Part shown: positions 33,050 through 41,028 of the stretch, piece after piece
How the letters are laid out: each line of letters begins with the position of its first letter
How positions within the stretch are numbered: the first letter of the stretch is position 1
Source: Clostridia bacterium
GTDB taxonomy: Bacteria > Bacillota > Clostridia > Oscillospirales > CAG-272
NCBI GenBank assembly: GCA_017938885.1
Contig: JAGBAS010000013.1
Span: 1 to 51,409 of the forward strand
Length of the DNA stretch: 51,409 bases
Direction: 5' to 3'
Translations under genes and position numbers: made by a program
Notes under the pieces: model-generated
The model's database searches: none
What the model saw: the letters and a program-made list of their open reading frames with translations, nothing else
Told to the model about the DNA's origin: nothing

Positions 33050-33078
33050 ATTATAGCCCATGCGGCTGCGTTTGTCAA
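33050..33078 (-). promoter_or_regulatory. Promoter of the DUF5722 gene
   Basis: Minus strand: TTGACA (33078-33073), 17-base spacer, TATAAT (33055-33050). Its -35 box overlaps the last bases of the upstream YwaF-like gene. Confidence 0.85.
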
Positions 33079-33842
33079 GCCCTATCCCCGCCAAATACCC
33101 TGTCCGCCAAGCGGGTCAGGAGCTTGGACAGGGCGAACACGCCCCACAGAAACAGGATATGCCCCGCCGTCACCCCCGCCACGTAAGTGAGCTGGGCAGG
33201 CACGTAGCCCCAAGAGGCGATCAAACTCTGCCGAAGAACCTCAATGGGCGGAATGTTGCATTGATACATATTGGTGAAGTTGGTTTTGAGGAGCTGTGCC
33301 GCCGTAGCCGCTACCGCCGAAAAAACCGTAATGGAAATCAACGTGGCCCTGCGCTCCCGCCGCCCGAAATCGCCGTAGAGCCGAAGCGTCAGAATCAACA
33401 GGTAAGCGAAGTACACCAGCCCGTGGAAGGTGACGGTATGGAAGGAGAAATAGCCGGAGAAATAGTTCTCCACGTCCCACGCGGGATAGATCAGGGCGGG
33501 GTAGATGGTCATGAGCAGCATGGCCGAGCCGCTGAGGACGGTGGTCACGGTGCGCACCACTGCCTCATGCTTGCCCCGATAGAAGGCCATGAGGGGGATG
33601 GAAAACAGGAACAGGGAACAAAAATGCAGGGGAATATGGTAGAGGTCGTAGCCCCTGGAGAAGGAAACGGTCTGCTTGCCGATCTCCAGAAGGATCAGCA
33701 GAACGGCGATGACCTGAATGGGGATCATGCGCACACGCAAGGGCTTTTTCCCAAGCCACAGACGGAGCAGAACGCACAGAATCAGCATCACGCCGATGGA
33801 CGGCAAAAGTGAACGGATATGAGCGGGTGACCAAAGCTCCAT
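33075..33842 (-). CDS. YwaF-type integral membrane protein (TIGR02206-like)
   Basis: A 255-residue protein with about seven hydrophobic segments. YDLYHIPLHFCSLFLF and the YPAW/HTVTFHGLVYF segments match the YwaF/TIGR02206 family of conserved membrane proteins of unknown function. The charged N-terminus (GKKPLRVRMIPIQ) and a Lys/Arg-rich end fit inside-positive topology. Single gene with its own promoter. Confidence 0.78.
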   Translation of the reverse strand: MELWSPAHIRSLLPSIGVMLILCVLLRLWLGKKPLRVRMIPIQVIAVLLILLEIGKQTVSFSRGYDLYHIPLHFCSLFLFSIPLMAFYRGKHEAVVRTVTTVLSGSAMLLMTIYPALIYPAWDVENYFSGYFSFHTVTFHGLVYFAYLLILTLRLYGDFGRRERRATLISITVFSAVAATAAQLLKTNFTNMYQCNIPPIEVLRQSLIASWGYVPAQLTYVAGVTAGHILFLWGVFALSKLLTRLADRVFGGDRA

Positions 33843-33872
33843 GGGGTACCTCCTCGGTTTGTTGATGCCCCC

Positions 33873-33901
33873 ATCATAGCACAGCCGCGGGCTCGTGTCA
33901 A
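33873..33901 (-). promoter_or_regulatory. Promoter of the YwaF-like gene
   Basis: Minus strand: TTGACA (33901-33896), 17-base spacer, TATGAT (33878-33873). Confidence 0.82.
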
Positions 33902-33997
33902 CCGAATTCCTCCATTTTTAATAGGATTAAGGCCATTCTTCATACAATTAAGAAGCGAAAAGTCTTGTCACATTCTCTCCGATACCCCTTGTCTCCC

Positions 33998-34026
33998 TTG
34001 ACTTTTCTCCATGAGTATGGTACAAT
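33998..34026 (+). promoter_or_regulatory. Promoter of the MFS-GH2 operon
   Basis: TTGACT (33998-34003), 17-base spacer, TACAAT (34021-34026). Transcription starts near 34033, giving a leader of about 36 bases. Confidence 0.8.
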
Positions 34027-34068
34027 AACGGCAGGAAAAGCAACCCGTCCCTTTGAAAGGAGACAGCC

Positions 34069-35379
34069 ATGAAGAAAACAGGTAATGCCAAATTCCTATC
34101 CGCCCTCGTCATCTTTTCCCTCACAGGCCAGATCGCCTGGGTGGTGGAGAATATGTACTTCAACGTCTTCATCTACAAGATGTTCCACGCCTCCCCCGCC
34201 AACATCTCGGCTATGGTCATGGCCTCCGCCGTGGCCGCTACGGTCACCACCCTCATCATGGGTGCCTTGTCCGATAAATTGGGCAAGCGCAAGATCTTTA
34301 TGGCGGGGGGCTACATCCTCTGGGGCATCTCCATCCTGTCCTTCGCCTTCATCCGCACCGACACGGTGGGGCTTCTCTTCCCCGCCGCCACCGTCTCCGC
34401 CGTCTGCGTGACTCTGGTCATTATCATGGATTGCGTCATGACCTTCTTCGGCTCCACTGCCAACGATGCCTGCTTCAACGCCTGGCTCACCGATTCCACC
34501 ACCCACGAGAGCCGCGGCGCCGCCGAAGGCATCAACGCCATGATGCCCCTGGTAGCCATTCTCTGCGTCTTCGGAGGCTTCATGGGCTTTGACCTGAACA
34601 AGTCTGAGAGCTGGACCACCATTTTCCTCATCATCGGTATCGCCGTCACGGTCATCGGTGTGCTGGGCTTTTTCCTCATCGATGAACCTCACAAGAAGGC
34701 CGACGGCACGGATCATTACTTCGCCAACATCGTCTACGGCTTCCGTCCCTCGGTGATGAAGCAGAATCCCCTGCTCTACCTCCTGCTCATCGCCTTCGCC
34801 CTCTTCGGCATCTCCATCCAGATCTTCATGCCCTACCTCATCCTCTACTACACCGAGGGGCTGAAGATGGAGGGCTACGTCCTTATCATGGCCCCCGCCA
34901 TCATCCTGGCCTCGGTCTTCACCGTGATCTGGGGGCGGGTGCACGATAAGGTGGGCTTTGGCAAGTCCATGCTCCCCTCTCTGGGGCTTTTGTGCGCGGG
35001 GTATATCCTGCTGTACTTCTTCCGCTCCACCGTTTTGGTGTTCATCGGTTCTCTGCTCATGATGTGCGGCTACCTGGCCGGCACCGCCGTGTTCGGCGCG
35101 GTCATCCGCGACCACACCCCCGAGGGGCGGGCAGGTATGTTCCAGGGACTCCGCATCGCGGGTCAGGTGCTGATCCCCGGTATCGTCGGCCCCGCCATCG
35201 GCGCGTGGGTGCTGCGGGATGCCGAGACCGTGGTCGGTGACGACGGCACCGAGTCCTTCATCCCCGATCAGAACATCTTCCTCGCTGCCCTGGTCGCGGC
35301 TTTGGTGCTGGGTCTATTCCTGGCCCTGCTCCTGTATATCATGAAGAAAAGAACCGCGAAGGAGGCCTACCATGAGTAA
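34069..35379 (+). CDS. MFS transporter, probable glycoside importer
   Basis: A 436-residue protein with about twelve membrane segments. The MFS loop 2-3 motif appears as MGALSDKLGKRKIFM (consensus GxxxDRxGRR), with a similar GRVHDKVGFGK in the second half. GAAAGGAG precedes the ATG. Its last 8 bases overlap the GH2 gene, so the two are translationally coupled; this pairing suggests import of the glycoside that GH2 then hydrolyses. The substrate could be a beta-galactoside or beta-glucuronide (inference from GH2). Confidence 0.88.
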   Translation: MKKTGNAKFLSALVIFSLTGQIAWVVENMYFNVFIYKMFHASPANISAMVMASAVAATVTTLIMGALSDKLGKRKIFMAGGYILWGISILSFAFIRTDTVGLLFPAATVSAVCVTLVIIMDCVMTFFGSTANDACFNAWLTDSTTHESRGAAEGINAMMPLVAILCVFGGFMGFDLNKSESWTTIFLIIGIAVTVIGVLGFFLIDEPHKKADGTDHYFANIVYGFRPSVMKQNPLLYLLLIAFALFGISIQIFMPYLILYYTEGLKMEGYVLIMAPAIILASVFTVIWGRVHDKVGFGKSMLPSLGLLCAGYILLYFFRSTVLVFIGSLLMMCGYLAGTAVFGAVIRDHTPEGRAGMFQGLRIAGQVLIPGIVGPAIGAWVLRDAETVVGDDGTESFIPDQNIFLAALVAALVLGLFLALLLYIMKKRTAKEAYHE

Positions 35380-37093
35380 AAAGCAACAGCTCGTCCACCT
35401 CTTGACCGAGGCGGGGGAGGCTCTGCAAGCTGACCCTACCGCCATTCCGTGGAATACCTATCCCAGGCCTCAAATGAAGCGGGAGTCCTTCTTCTGCCTC
35501 AACGGGGAGTGGGAGATAGCCGTAAACGGTGAGGCGCCCCGAGCCATTCGTGTTCCCTTCTGCCCCGAGTCCCTTCTGTCGGGTCTTTGCATTCCCCCGT
35601 CGGATATCATCACCTTAGAATACACAAAAACCTTTACCCTCCCCGAGGGTTTCAACAAGGGCAGAGTGCTCCTGCATTTCGGCGCTGTGGATCAATGTGT
35701 ACACATCTTTCTCAACGAGCAATTTGTTGGCGAACACGGAGGCGGCTACGAAGCCTTTTCCCTGGATATCACCGACCTTCTGCAAGCCGAAAACCACCTG
35801 CTCGTGGAGTGTTGGGACTGCTTGAAGCCCCATATCCTCCCCTACGGCAAGCAGCGTCGTAATCGCGGCGGTATGTGGTACACCCCCGTATCCGGCATCT
35901 GGCAGACTGTCTGGCTGGAATCCGTTCCCGAGACCTATATCCGGTCCCTCCGCATGGATACAACACAGGACACTGCCACCATCACAGCCGAGGGCGTAAC
36001 CGAGGGCACCGTGACCGTCACCACTCCCGACGGGGATCTGTCCTTCCCTCTTGCTGACGGAAAAGCCACCGTAAAGCTCCCCTCCCCCCGCCTGTGGAGT
36101 CCCGAGGATCCCTACCTCTACGAGTTCACCGTGAAAGCGGGGGAGGACAGGGTGCAGTCCTACTTCGCCCTCCGCACCCTGGAGATCAAAGAAGTGAACG
36201 GCATCCCCCGCCTCTGCCTAAACGGTAAGCCCTACTTCCTCCACGCTCTGCTGGATCAGGGCTACTGGAGCGACGGCATCTACACCCCCGCCGCCCCGGA
36301 GTGCTATGAGCAGGACATTTTCGCCATGAAGTCCCTGGGCTTCAACACCCTCCGCAAGCACATCAAGGTGGAGCCCGAGCATTTCTACTATGACTGCGAC
36401 CGACTGGGCATGCTGGTCATGCAGGACATGGTCAACAACGGGCATTACTCCTTTATCCGCGACACCGCTCTCCCCACCGTGGGCTTGAAAAGGCTGAACG
36501 ACAAACGCCTCCACCGCGACAAGGCCACCCGCAAGGCCTTCTACGACGGCATGGAGTCCACGGTCAACCAGCTCCGCAACCACCCCTGCATTATCTACTG
36601 GACGATTTTCAATGAAGGCTGGGGGCAGTTCGACGGCAATGCCGCCTACGCAAGACTCCGGAAACTGGACTCCACCCGCTTCATCGACACCGCCTCGGGG
36701 TGGTTCAAGGTCAAAAGCACCGACGTAGACAGTGAGCATATCTACTTCAAGCCCGTAAGGCTCAAGTATACGGACAAGCCCATGGTGCTGTCAGAATTCG
36801 GCGGCTACGCCTACAAGCCCGCAGGTCACGCCGCCAACCCCACGGGCACCTACGGATACCGCTTCTTTGGGGAGCAGGCCGACTTTGAGAATGCCCTCGT
36901 CAAGCTCTACGAGGACGAGATCATCCCCGCCGTAAAGCAGGGCTTGTGCGGCGCGGTCTACACCCAGGTCTCCGACGTGGAGGACGAAACCAACGGGCTT
37001 CTTTCCTACGACCGCAAGGTCTTGAAGGCCGATCCCACGCGCATGACCCGCATCGCAAACGCCTTGTACGCCGCTATGGACACCCCTCATTGA
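35372..37093 (+). CDS. Glycoside hydrolase family 2 protein
   Basis: A 573-residue cytoplasmic protein with GH2 architecture: jelly-roll sugar-binding domain (about 35-190), Ig-like domain (about 190-280) and TIM barrel. The acid/base Glu is in TIFNEGWGQF and the nucleophile in VLSEFGGYA. It has no signal peptide and is relatively short for LacZ-type enzymes, nearer to beta-glucuronidase and related compact GH2 proteins. Specificity (galactoside, glucuronide, mannoside, arabinoside) is not determined. It overlaps the transporter gene by 8 bases. No clear terminator follows in 37094-37151. Confidence 0.9.
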   Translation: MSKKQQLVHLLTEAGEALQADPTAIPWNTYPRPQMKRESFFCLNGEWEIAVNGEAPRAIRVPFCPESLLSGLCIPPSDIITLEYTKTFTLPEGFNKGRVLLHFGAVDQCVHIFLNEQFVGEHGGGYEAFSLDITDLLQAENHLLVECWDCLKPHILPYGKQRRNRGGMWYTPVSGIWQTVWLESVPETYIRSLRMDTTQDTATITAEGVTEGTVTVTTPDGDLSFPLADGKATVKLPSPRLWSPEDPYLYEFTVKAGEDRVQSYFALRTLEIKEVNGIPRLCLNGKPYFLHALLDQGYWSDGIYTPAAPECYEQDIFAMKSLGFNTLRKHIKVEPEHFYYDCDRLGMLVMQDMVNNGHYSFIRDTALPTVGLKRLNDKRLHRDKATRKAFYDGMESTVNQLRNHPCIIYWTIFNEGWGQFDGNAAYARLRKLDSTRFIDTASGWFKVKSTDVDSEHIYFKPVRLKYTDKPMVLSEFGGYAYKPAGHAANPTGTYGYRFFGEQADFENALVKLYEDEIIPAVKQGLCGAVYTQVSDVEDETNGLLSYDRKVLKADPTRMTRIANALYAAMDTPH

Positions 37094-37151
37094 CGGAAAC
37101 GGCATTCCGACGGTCCCGAAGCGGCCTCCGTCTTACCGCAGAGGATCCGTG

Positions 37152-37853
37152 TTACGGCTTTTCGGCTTCGAGCAAAGCAAGGGTACCCGAAAACGCCAAT
37201 AAGCATTCAGCGGGATAGTAGGTACCCATGCAGAGTAGTCCCGCCATACGGCCGGCATTGGAAAACCAGTCGAATACCAGCATGAGATCGGAGAAGAAAA
37301 AGAGGATACTGCCGACAAGGATCACCGCCGTGATCGGGGAGCGGCGGCGGGCAAAGTTTCCGATGGCCTTACCTACCATGAGGGAAAGGATGAGGGCATA
37401 GACCAGACAGACCGCCCGGATATACCCTTGGGAAAACCGCAGGATCGGCGCGAAAAGAAGAAAGCAAGCTCCCGCCAGGCAGATACCGCCGCTCACCGCG
37501 AGATCGAGAAGGCGGGGACGGTCCAGGACCCAGAAGGAAACGAAAAAGCAGATATGCCCCGCCGCGAACAGGGCGGCACCCGCCACAAAATCAAAGACAA
37601 TTTGAACGTCCCCCGCGAAAGCCAACACAAGCCCCGCCGCCAGGGTTGCATGAAACCCCGCGCGGCGGCTTTTTTCGACCAACACACAGAACAGATTCAC
37701 AAGCCCCATACCGACAAAGCCTGCGCCGGTGACCGCCTTGACGGCCAAGCCGCCCACGGTCAGAAAGAAGTAATTGCCTACGAAAACGGCGGCCATGAGG
37801 GCAAGATTCACCGTCAGAAGGCGTACATACTTTTTCTTCAACGAGCATTTCAT
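37152..37853 (-). CDS. YhhN-family membrane protein (lysoplasmalogenase-like)
   Basis: A 233-residue protein with about seven to eight membrane segments. AGDVQIVFDFVAGAALFAAGHICFF and a later FFFSDLMLVFDWF reproduce the two acidic, glycine-containing motifs of the YhhN/TMEM86 family, whose animal members hydrolyse lysoplasmalogen. The ending GTYYPAECLLA is also typical. Many clostridia make plasmalogens, so the activity would fit, but it is inferred. Single gene with its own promoter. Confidence 0.8.
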   Translation of the reverse strand: MKCSLKKKYVRLLTVNLALMAAVFVGNYFFLTVGGLAVKAVTGAGFVGMGLVNLFCVLVEKSRRAGFHATLAAGLVLAFAGDVQIVFDFVAGAALFAAGHICFFVSFWVLDRPRLLDLAVSGGICLAGACFLLFAPILRFSQGYIRAVCLVYALILSLMVGKAIGNFARRRSPITAVILVGSILFFFSDLMLVFDWFSNAGRMAGLLCMGTYYPAECLLAFSGTLALLEAEKP

Positions 37854-37903
37854 GATTCATCACCTCACAGCAGACGGATCCGTATCCGACCGAACTCGGA
37901 TTC

Positions 37904-37932
37904 ATTATACCACCGGAAGCAGAGCTTGTCAA
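37904..37932 (-). promoter_or_regulatory. Promoter of the YhhN-like gene
   Basis: Minus strand: TTGACA (37932-37927), 17-base spacer, TATAAT (37909-37904). Confidence 0.85.
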
Positions 37933-37971
37933 CGAAAGCAGGTGAAAATCAGCGTTTTTTGCCAAATCATC

Positions 37972-38000
37972 TTGTCAATCCGAGCCTTTCATGGTATAAT
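37972..38000 (+). promoter_or_regulatory. Promoter of the DUF5058-M20 operon
   Basis: TTGTCA (37972-37977), 17-base spacer, TATAAT (37995-38000). AAGGAGG near 38040 then serves the first gene. Confidence 0.85.
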
Positions 38001-38055
38001 GAAGGAAACCAAACGGCTCCGTGAAGCTGTTATACCGTAAGGAGGTTCTGCATCC

Positions 38056-38793
38056 ATGGAATTCCACGTCAACAGCCCCATCCTCTTCGTGCTGGTGGGT
38101 GCCATCATTGCGCTGGTCGTGGCGCAATCCGTATTCTTCCTGGCCCGCGCCGTCAAGCGTGCCAAGGAGTTGGGTATCGCAAAGGATACCGTCAAAAAGA
38201 CCGTCACCTCGGCGGCTGTGTTCACCATCGCCCCCGCCGTAGCCGTCCTGGTGGGCGTGGTCGCTCTCTCCAAGTCCCTGGGCGTGGCACTCCCCTGGCT
38301 CCGCCTGTCGGTCATTGGCTCCATCACCTACGAGACCGTCGCCGCAGGCAATGCTCTGGAGGCCGCCGGCTCCGGCGCGGGCACCACCATCACCGACCCC
38401 GCCGTCTTCATCACCATCGCCTGGGTCATGACCGTGGGCATCGCCGCAGGCCTGATCCTGGTGCCCTTTGTCACCAAAAAGCTCCAGCGGAGCATGGGCA
38501 AGATCGGCATGAAGGACAAGAAGTGGGGGGAGATCTTCAATAACGCCATGTTCCTGGGCATGATCTCAGCCTTCCTTGGCTACGTTTTCTGTGACGTGGC
38601 CCTGGTGGTCAAGGGGGACATGAGCGGTCTCATCCCCGTCTGCGTCATGGCGGTCTCCGCCGTGGTCATGGCTGTCTGCGGACTCATGGCCACGAAGGCT
38701 AGGATCCGCTGGCTCACCGACTACGCCCTGCCCCTGAGTCTCATCGTGGGCATGGTCTCCGCCATTCCGATCACCGCGCTTCTGGGAGGTTAA
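38056..38793 (+). CDS. DUF5058-family membrane protein
   Basis: A 245-residue protein with about six membrane segments. NSPILFVLVGAIIALVVAQSVFFLARAVKRAKELG at the start and the GSITYETVAAGNALEAAG loop are features I associate with DUF5058. AAGGAGG precedes the ATG. It ends 4 bases before the next membrane-protein gene and is followed by an M20 peptidase. The three genes probably form a transport-plus-hydrolysis unit, in which the two membrane proteins make one transporter for a peptide or acyl-amino acid (inference from context only). Confidence 0.75.
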   Translation: MEFHVNSPILFVLVGAIIALVVAQSVFFLARAVKRAKELGIAKDTVKKTVTSAAVFTIAPAVAVLVGVVALSKSLGVALPWLRLSVIGSITYETVAAGNALEAAGSGAGTTITDPAVFITIAWVMTVGIAAGLILVPFVTKKLQRSMGKIGMKDKKWGEIFNNAMFLGMISAFLGYVFCDVALVVKGDMSGLIPVCVMAVSAVVMAVCGLMATKARIRWLTDYALPLSLIVGMVSAIPITALLGG

Positions 38794-38797
38794 GAGC

Positions 38798-39463
38798 ATG
38801 AAAAAAGAACTGAACTACATGGACAGCGTCCACCGCTACGGGCGCATCTGGGGCATCATCGTGGCCATCGCCCTTCTGTCATTCCCCCTGATCCTGTCCC
38901 TCATCTTCAAGACCGCCCCCGACTTCGGTGTCCTGCTGGCGGGCATTATCGCCACCGCCCCCATGTACTGGGCTGTCGGTATCGTGGAGATCTTCACCTA
39001 CGTCCCCATGCTGGGCGCGGGGGGCACCTACCTGTCCTTCGTCACGGGCAACATCTCCAATCTGAAGCTCCCCTGCGCCATCGACGCCATGGAGCGGGCG
39101 GGCGTCAAGGCCACCTCGGAGGAGGGTGAGGTCATCTCCACCATCTCCATCGCCGTGTCCAGCATCGTCACCACCCTCATCATCCTGATCGGCGTGATCT
39201 GCATCGTCCCCCTGACGCCCATCCTGGAGTCCCCCGTCCTGGTCCCCGCCTTCGATATGATCCTCCCCGCCCTCTTCGGCGGCCTGGCGGTGGTCTTCAT
39301 CTCCAAGAACGCCAAGCTGTCGGTCGCCCCCATCATCCTCATGCTGGCCCTCTTCATCTTCGTCCCCGCCCTGAACGCCTCTACCGTGGGCATCATGGTC
39401 CCCGTGGGCGTGATCTTCACCGTGATCGTGGCCCGCATCCTCTACAAGAGAGGGGTGCTGTGA
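38798..39463 (+). CDS. Integral membrane partner of the DUF5058 protein
   Basis: A 221-residue protein with about six membrane segments and one soluble loop (TGNISNLKLPCAIDAMERAGVKATSEEGEV). I do not recognise the family with certainty. The loop motif GAGGTYLSFVTGNISNLKLP is reminiscent of transport proteins that reuse a conserved Asn/Gly loop. GGGAGG precedes the ATG and the gene is separated by 4 bases from DUF5058 and by 1 base from the peptidase, so all three are tightly coupled. Confidence 0.72.
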   Translation: MKKELNYMDSVHRYGRIWGIIVAIALLSFPLILSLIFKTAPDFGVLLAGIIATAPMYWAVGIVEIFTYVPMLGAGGTYLSFVTGNISNLKLPCAIDAMERAGVKATSEEGEVISTISIAVSSIVTTLIILIGVICIVPLTPILESPVLVPAFDMILPALFGGLAVVFISKNAKLSVAPIILMLALFIFVPALNASTVGIMVPVGVIFTVIVARILYKRGVL

Positions 39464-39464
39464 T

Positions 39465-40943
39465 ATGAACGAATGGCTCGCTCTGGGCATCGTGGTGCTG
39501 CTGCTCTATGCCCTCTCCATCCTCATCCCCCTGGCCCTGATTATCTTCCTGGCGGTCATCCTCATCCGCGCTGCCGCCTTCAAGCCCAAGGCCCAGCCCA
39601 AGACCGACCCCACTCCCGTGGACTTCGACAAGAACGCCGCGGTGGAGTCTCTCCGCGAGCTGGTGACGTGCAAGACCGTATCCTACATGGATCCCGCCCT
39701 GGAGGATAACGACGAGTTTGAAAAGCTGATCGCCAAACTCCCCGCTCTCTACCCCCGCGTTTTCGAGGTCTGCGAGTTCACCCGTCTGCCCGACCGAGGC
39801 CTCCTCTTCCGCTGGAAGGGCAAGACCGAGGGCGCGCCCGCCGTCCTGATGGCCCACTACGACGTGGTGCCCGTGGACGAGAGCGGCTGGGACAAGCCCG
39901 CCTTTGACGGTGTGATCGAGGACGGCTGTCTCTGGGGGCGCGGCACTCTGGACACCAAGGGCACCGTCAACGGCGTCCTGTTCTCGGCCAACACCTTGAT
40001 CGCCCAAGGCTTCACCCCCAACCACGATATCTACTTCGCCTTCTCGGGGGGCGAGGAGGTCAACGGCATGGGAGCCGTCCATATCGTGGACTACTTCGAG
40101 AAGAATGGCATTGAGCCTGCCTTTGTGCTGGACGAGGGCGGTGCCGTGGTGCAGGATGTGTTCCCCGGTGTCAAATCCCCCTGCGGCCTCATCGGTATCG
40201 CCGAGAAGGGCATGATGAACGTGCGCTACACCGCCAAGTCGAGGGGCGGGCACGCCTCGGCCCCCAAGCCGGGTGCCCCCGTGGATCGGCTCTCCCGCGC
40301 CTGTAGTCGCGTGGTGAGCCACCCCCGCAAGATCGCCCTCACACCCCCCGCCGCCCTCATGTTCGACACCCTGGGCCGCTACTCCTCCTTCGTCTACAAG
40401 ATCATCTTCTCCAATATCAAGCTCTTCCTTCCCGTCCTCTCCCTCATCACCAAGAAGAGCGGCGGCGAGCTGAACGCCCTCCTTCGTACCACCGTGGCCT
40501 TCACTCAGATGCAGGGGTCTTCTGCCCCCAACGTCATCCCCCCCGAGGCTTCCCTGGTCTCCAATATCCGCCTCAACCCCGCCGATAATATGGACGCCAT
40601 GCTGGCCTACCTCCAAAAGACGGTGAACGACGAGGGTGTTGAAATGACTGTCGAGGGCGGCATGAACCCCAGCCGCATCTCTACCACCGACTGCGAGGGG
40701 TGGGATCTGGTGTCCTCTGCCGTGGCCTCCACCTGGAAGGGCTGTATCGTCTCCCCCTACCTCATGGTCCAATGCTCCGACTCCCGCCACTACGGCCGCA
40801 TCTCGGACAGGGTCTTCCGCTTCTCGGCCATGGACTTGACCGCAGAGGAACGCGCCACCATCCACGGACATAACGAAAAGGTGCGTCTGGAAGCCATCGA
40901 ACGAACCGTGGAATTCTACGTGCGGCTCATGCGCTCCTGCTGA
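39465..40943 (+). CDS. M20-family metallopeptidase with N-terminal membrane anchor
   Basis: A 492-residue protein. A hydrophobic segment (residues about 5-35) anchors the enzyme, then an M20 fold follows. Zinc ligands and catalytic residues are visible: MAHYDVVP (His ligand and Asp), RGTLDTKG (bridging Asp), GGEEVNG (catalytic Glu and ligand), LDEGG and the C-terminal GHNEKV (His ligand). The size and layout resemble the CPS1/PM20D1 branch, which cleaves dipeptides or N-acyl amino acids. Coupled to two membrane proteins, which may supply or export the substrate. Confidence 0.9.
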   Translation: MNEWLALGIVVLLLYALSILIPLALIIFLAVILIRAAAFKPKAQPKTDPTPVDFDKNAAVESLRELVTCKTVSYMDPALEDNDEFEKLIAKLPALYPRVFEVCEFTRLPDRGLLFRWKGKTEGAPAVLMAHYDVVPVDESGWDKPAFDGVIEDGCLWGRGTLDTKGTVNGVLFSANTLIAQGFTPNHDIYFAFSGGEEVNGMGAVHIVDYFEKNGIEPAFVLDEGGAVVQDVFPGVKSPCGLIGIAEKGMMNVRYTAKSRGGHASAPKPGAPVDRLSRACSRVVSHPRKIALTPPAALMFDTLGRYSSFVYKIIFSNIKLFLPVLSLITKKSGGELNALLRTTVAFTQMQGSSAPNVIPPEASLVSNIRLNPADNMDAMLAYLQKTVNDEGVEMTVEGGMNPSRISTTDCEGWDLVSSAVASTWKGCIVSPYLMVQCSDSRHYGRISDRVFRFSAMDLTAEERATIHGHNEKVRLEAIERTVEFYVRLMRSC

Positions 40944-40964
40944 ACCGCGCCGCATAGCTAAAGA

Positions 40965-40999
40965 GGCTGTTCTCCGCCTTTCGGCAGAGAACAGCCCTT
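40965..40999 (+). terminator. Terminator of the DUF5058-M20 operon
   Basis: GGCTGTTCTC (40965-40974) pairs with GAGAACAGCC (40987-40996), 10 bp, followed by CTTCTGTTT. The U run is interrupted but the stem is strong. Confidence 0.7.
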
Positions 41000-41028
41000 C
41001 TGTTTATATAGGAGCGAATCTACAGAGC

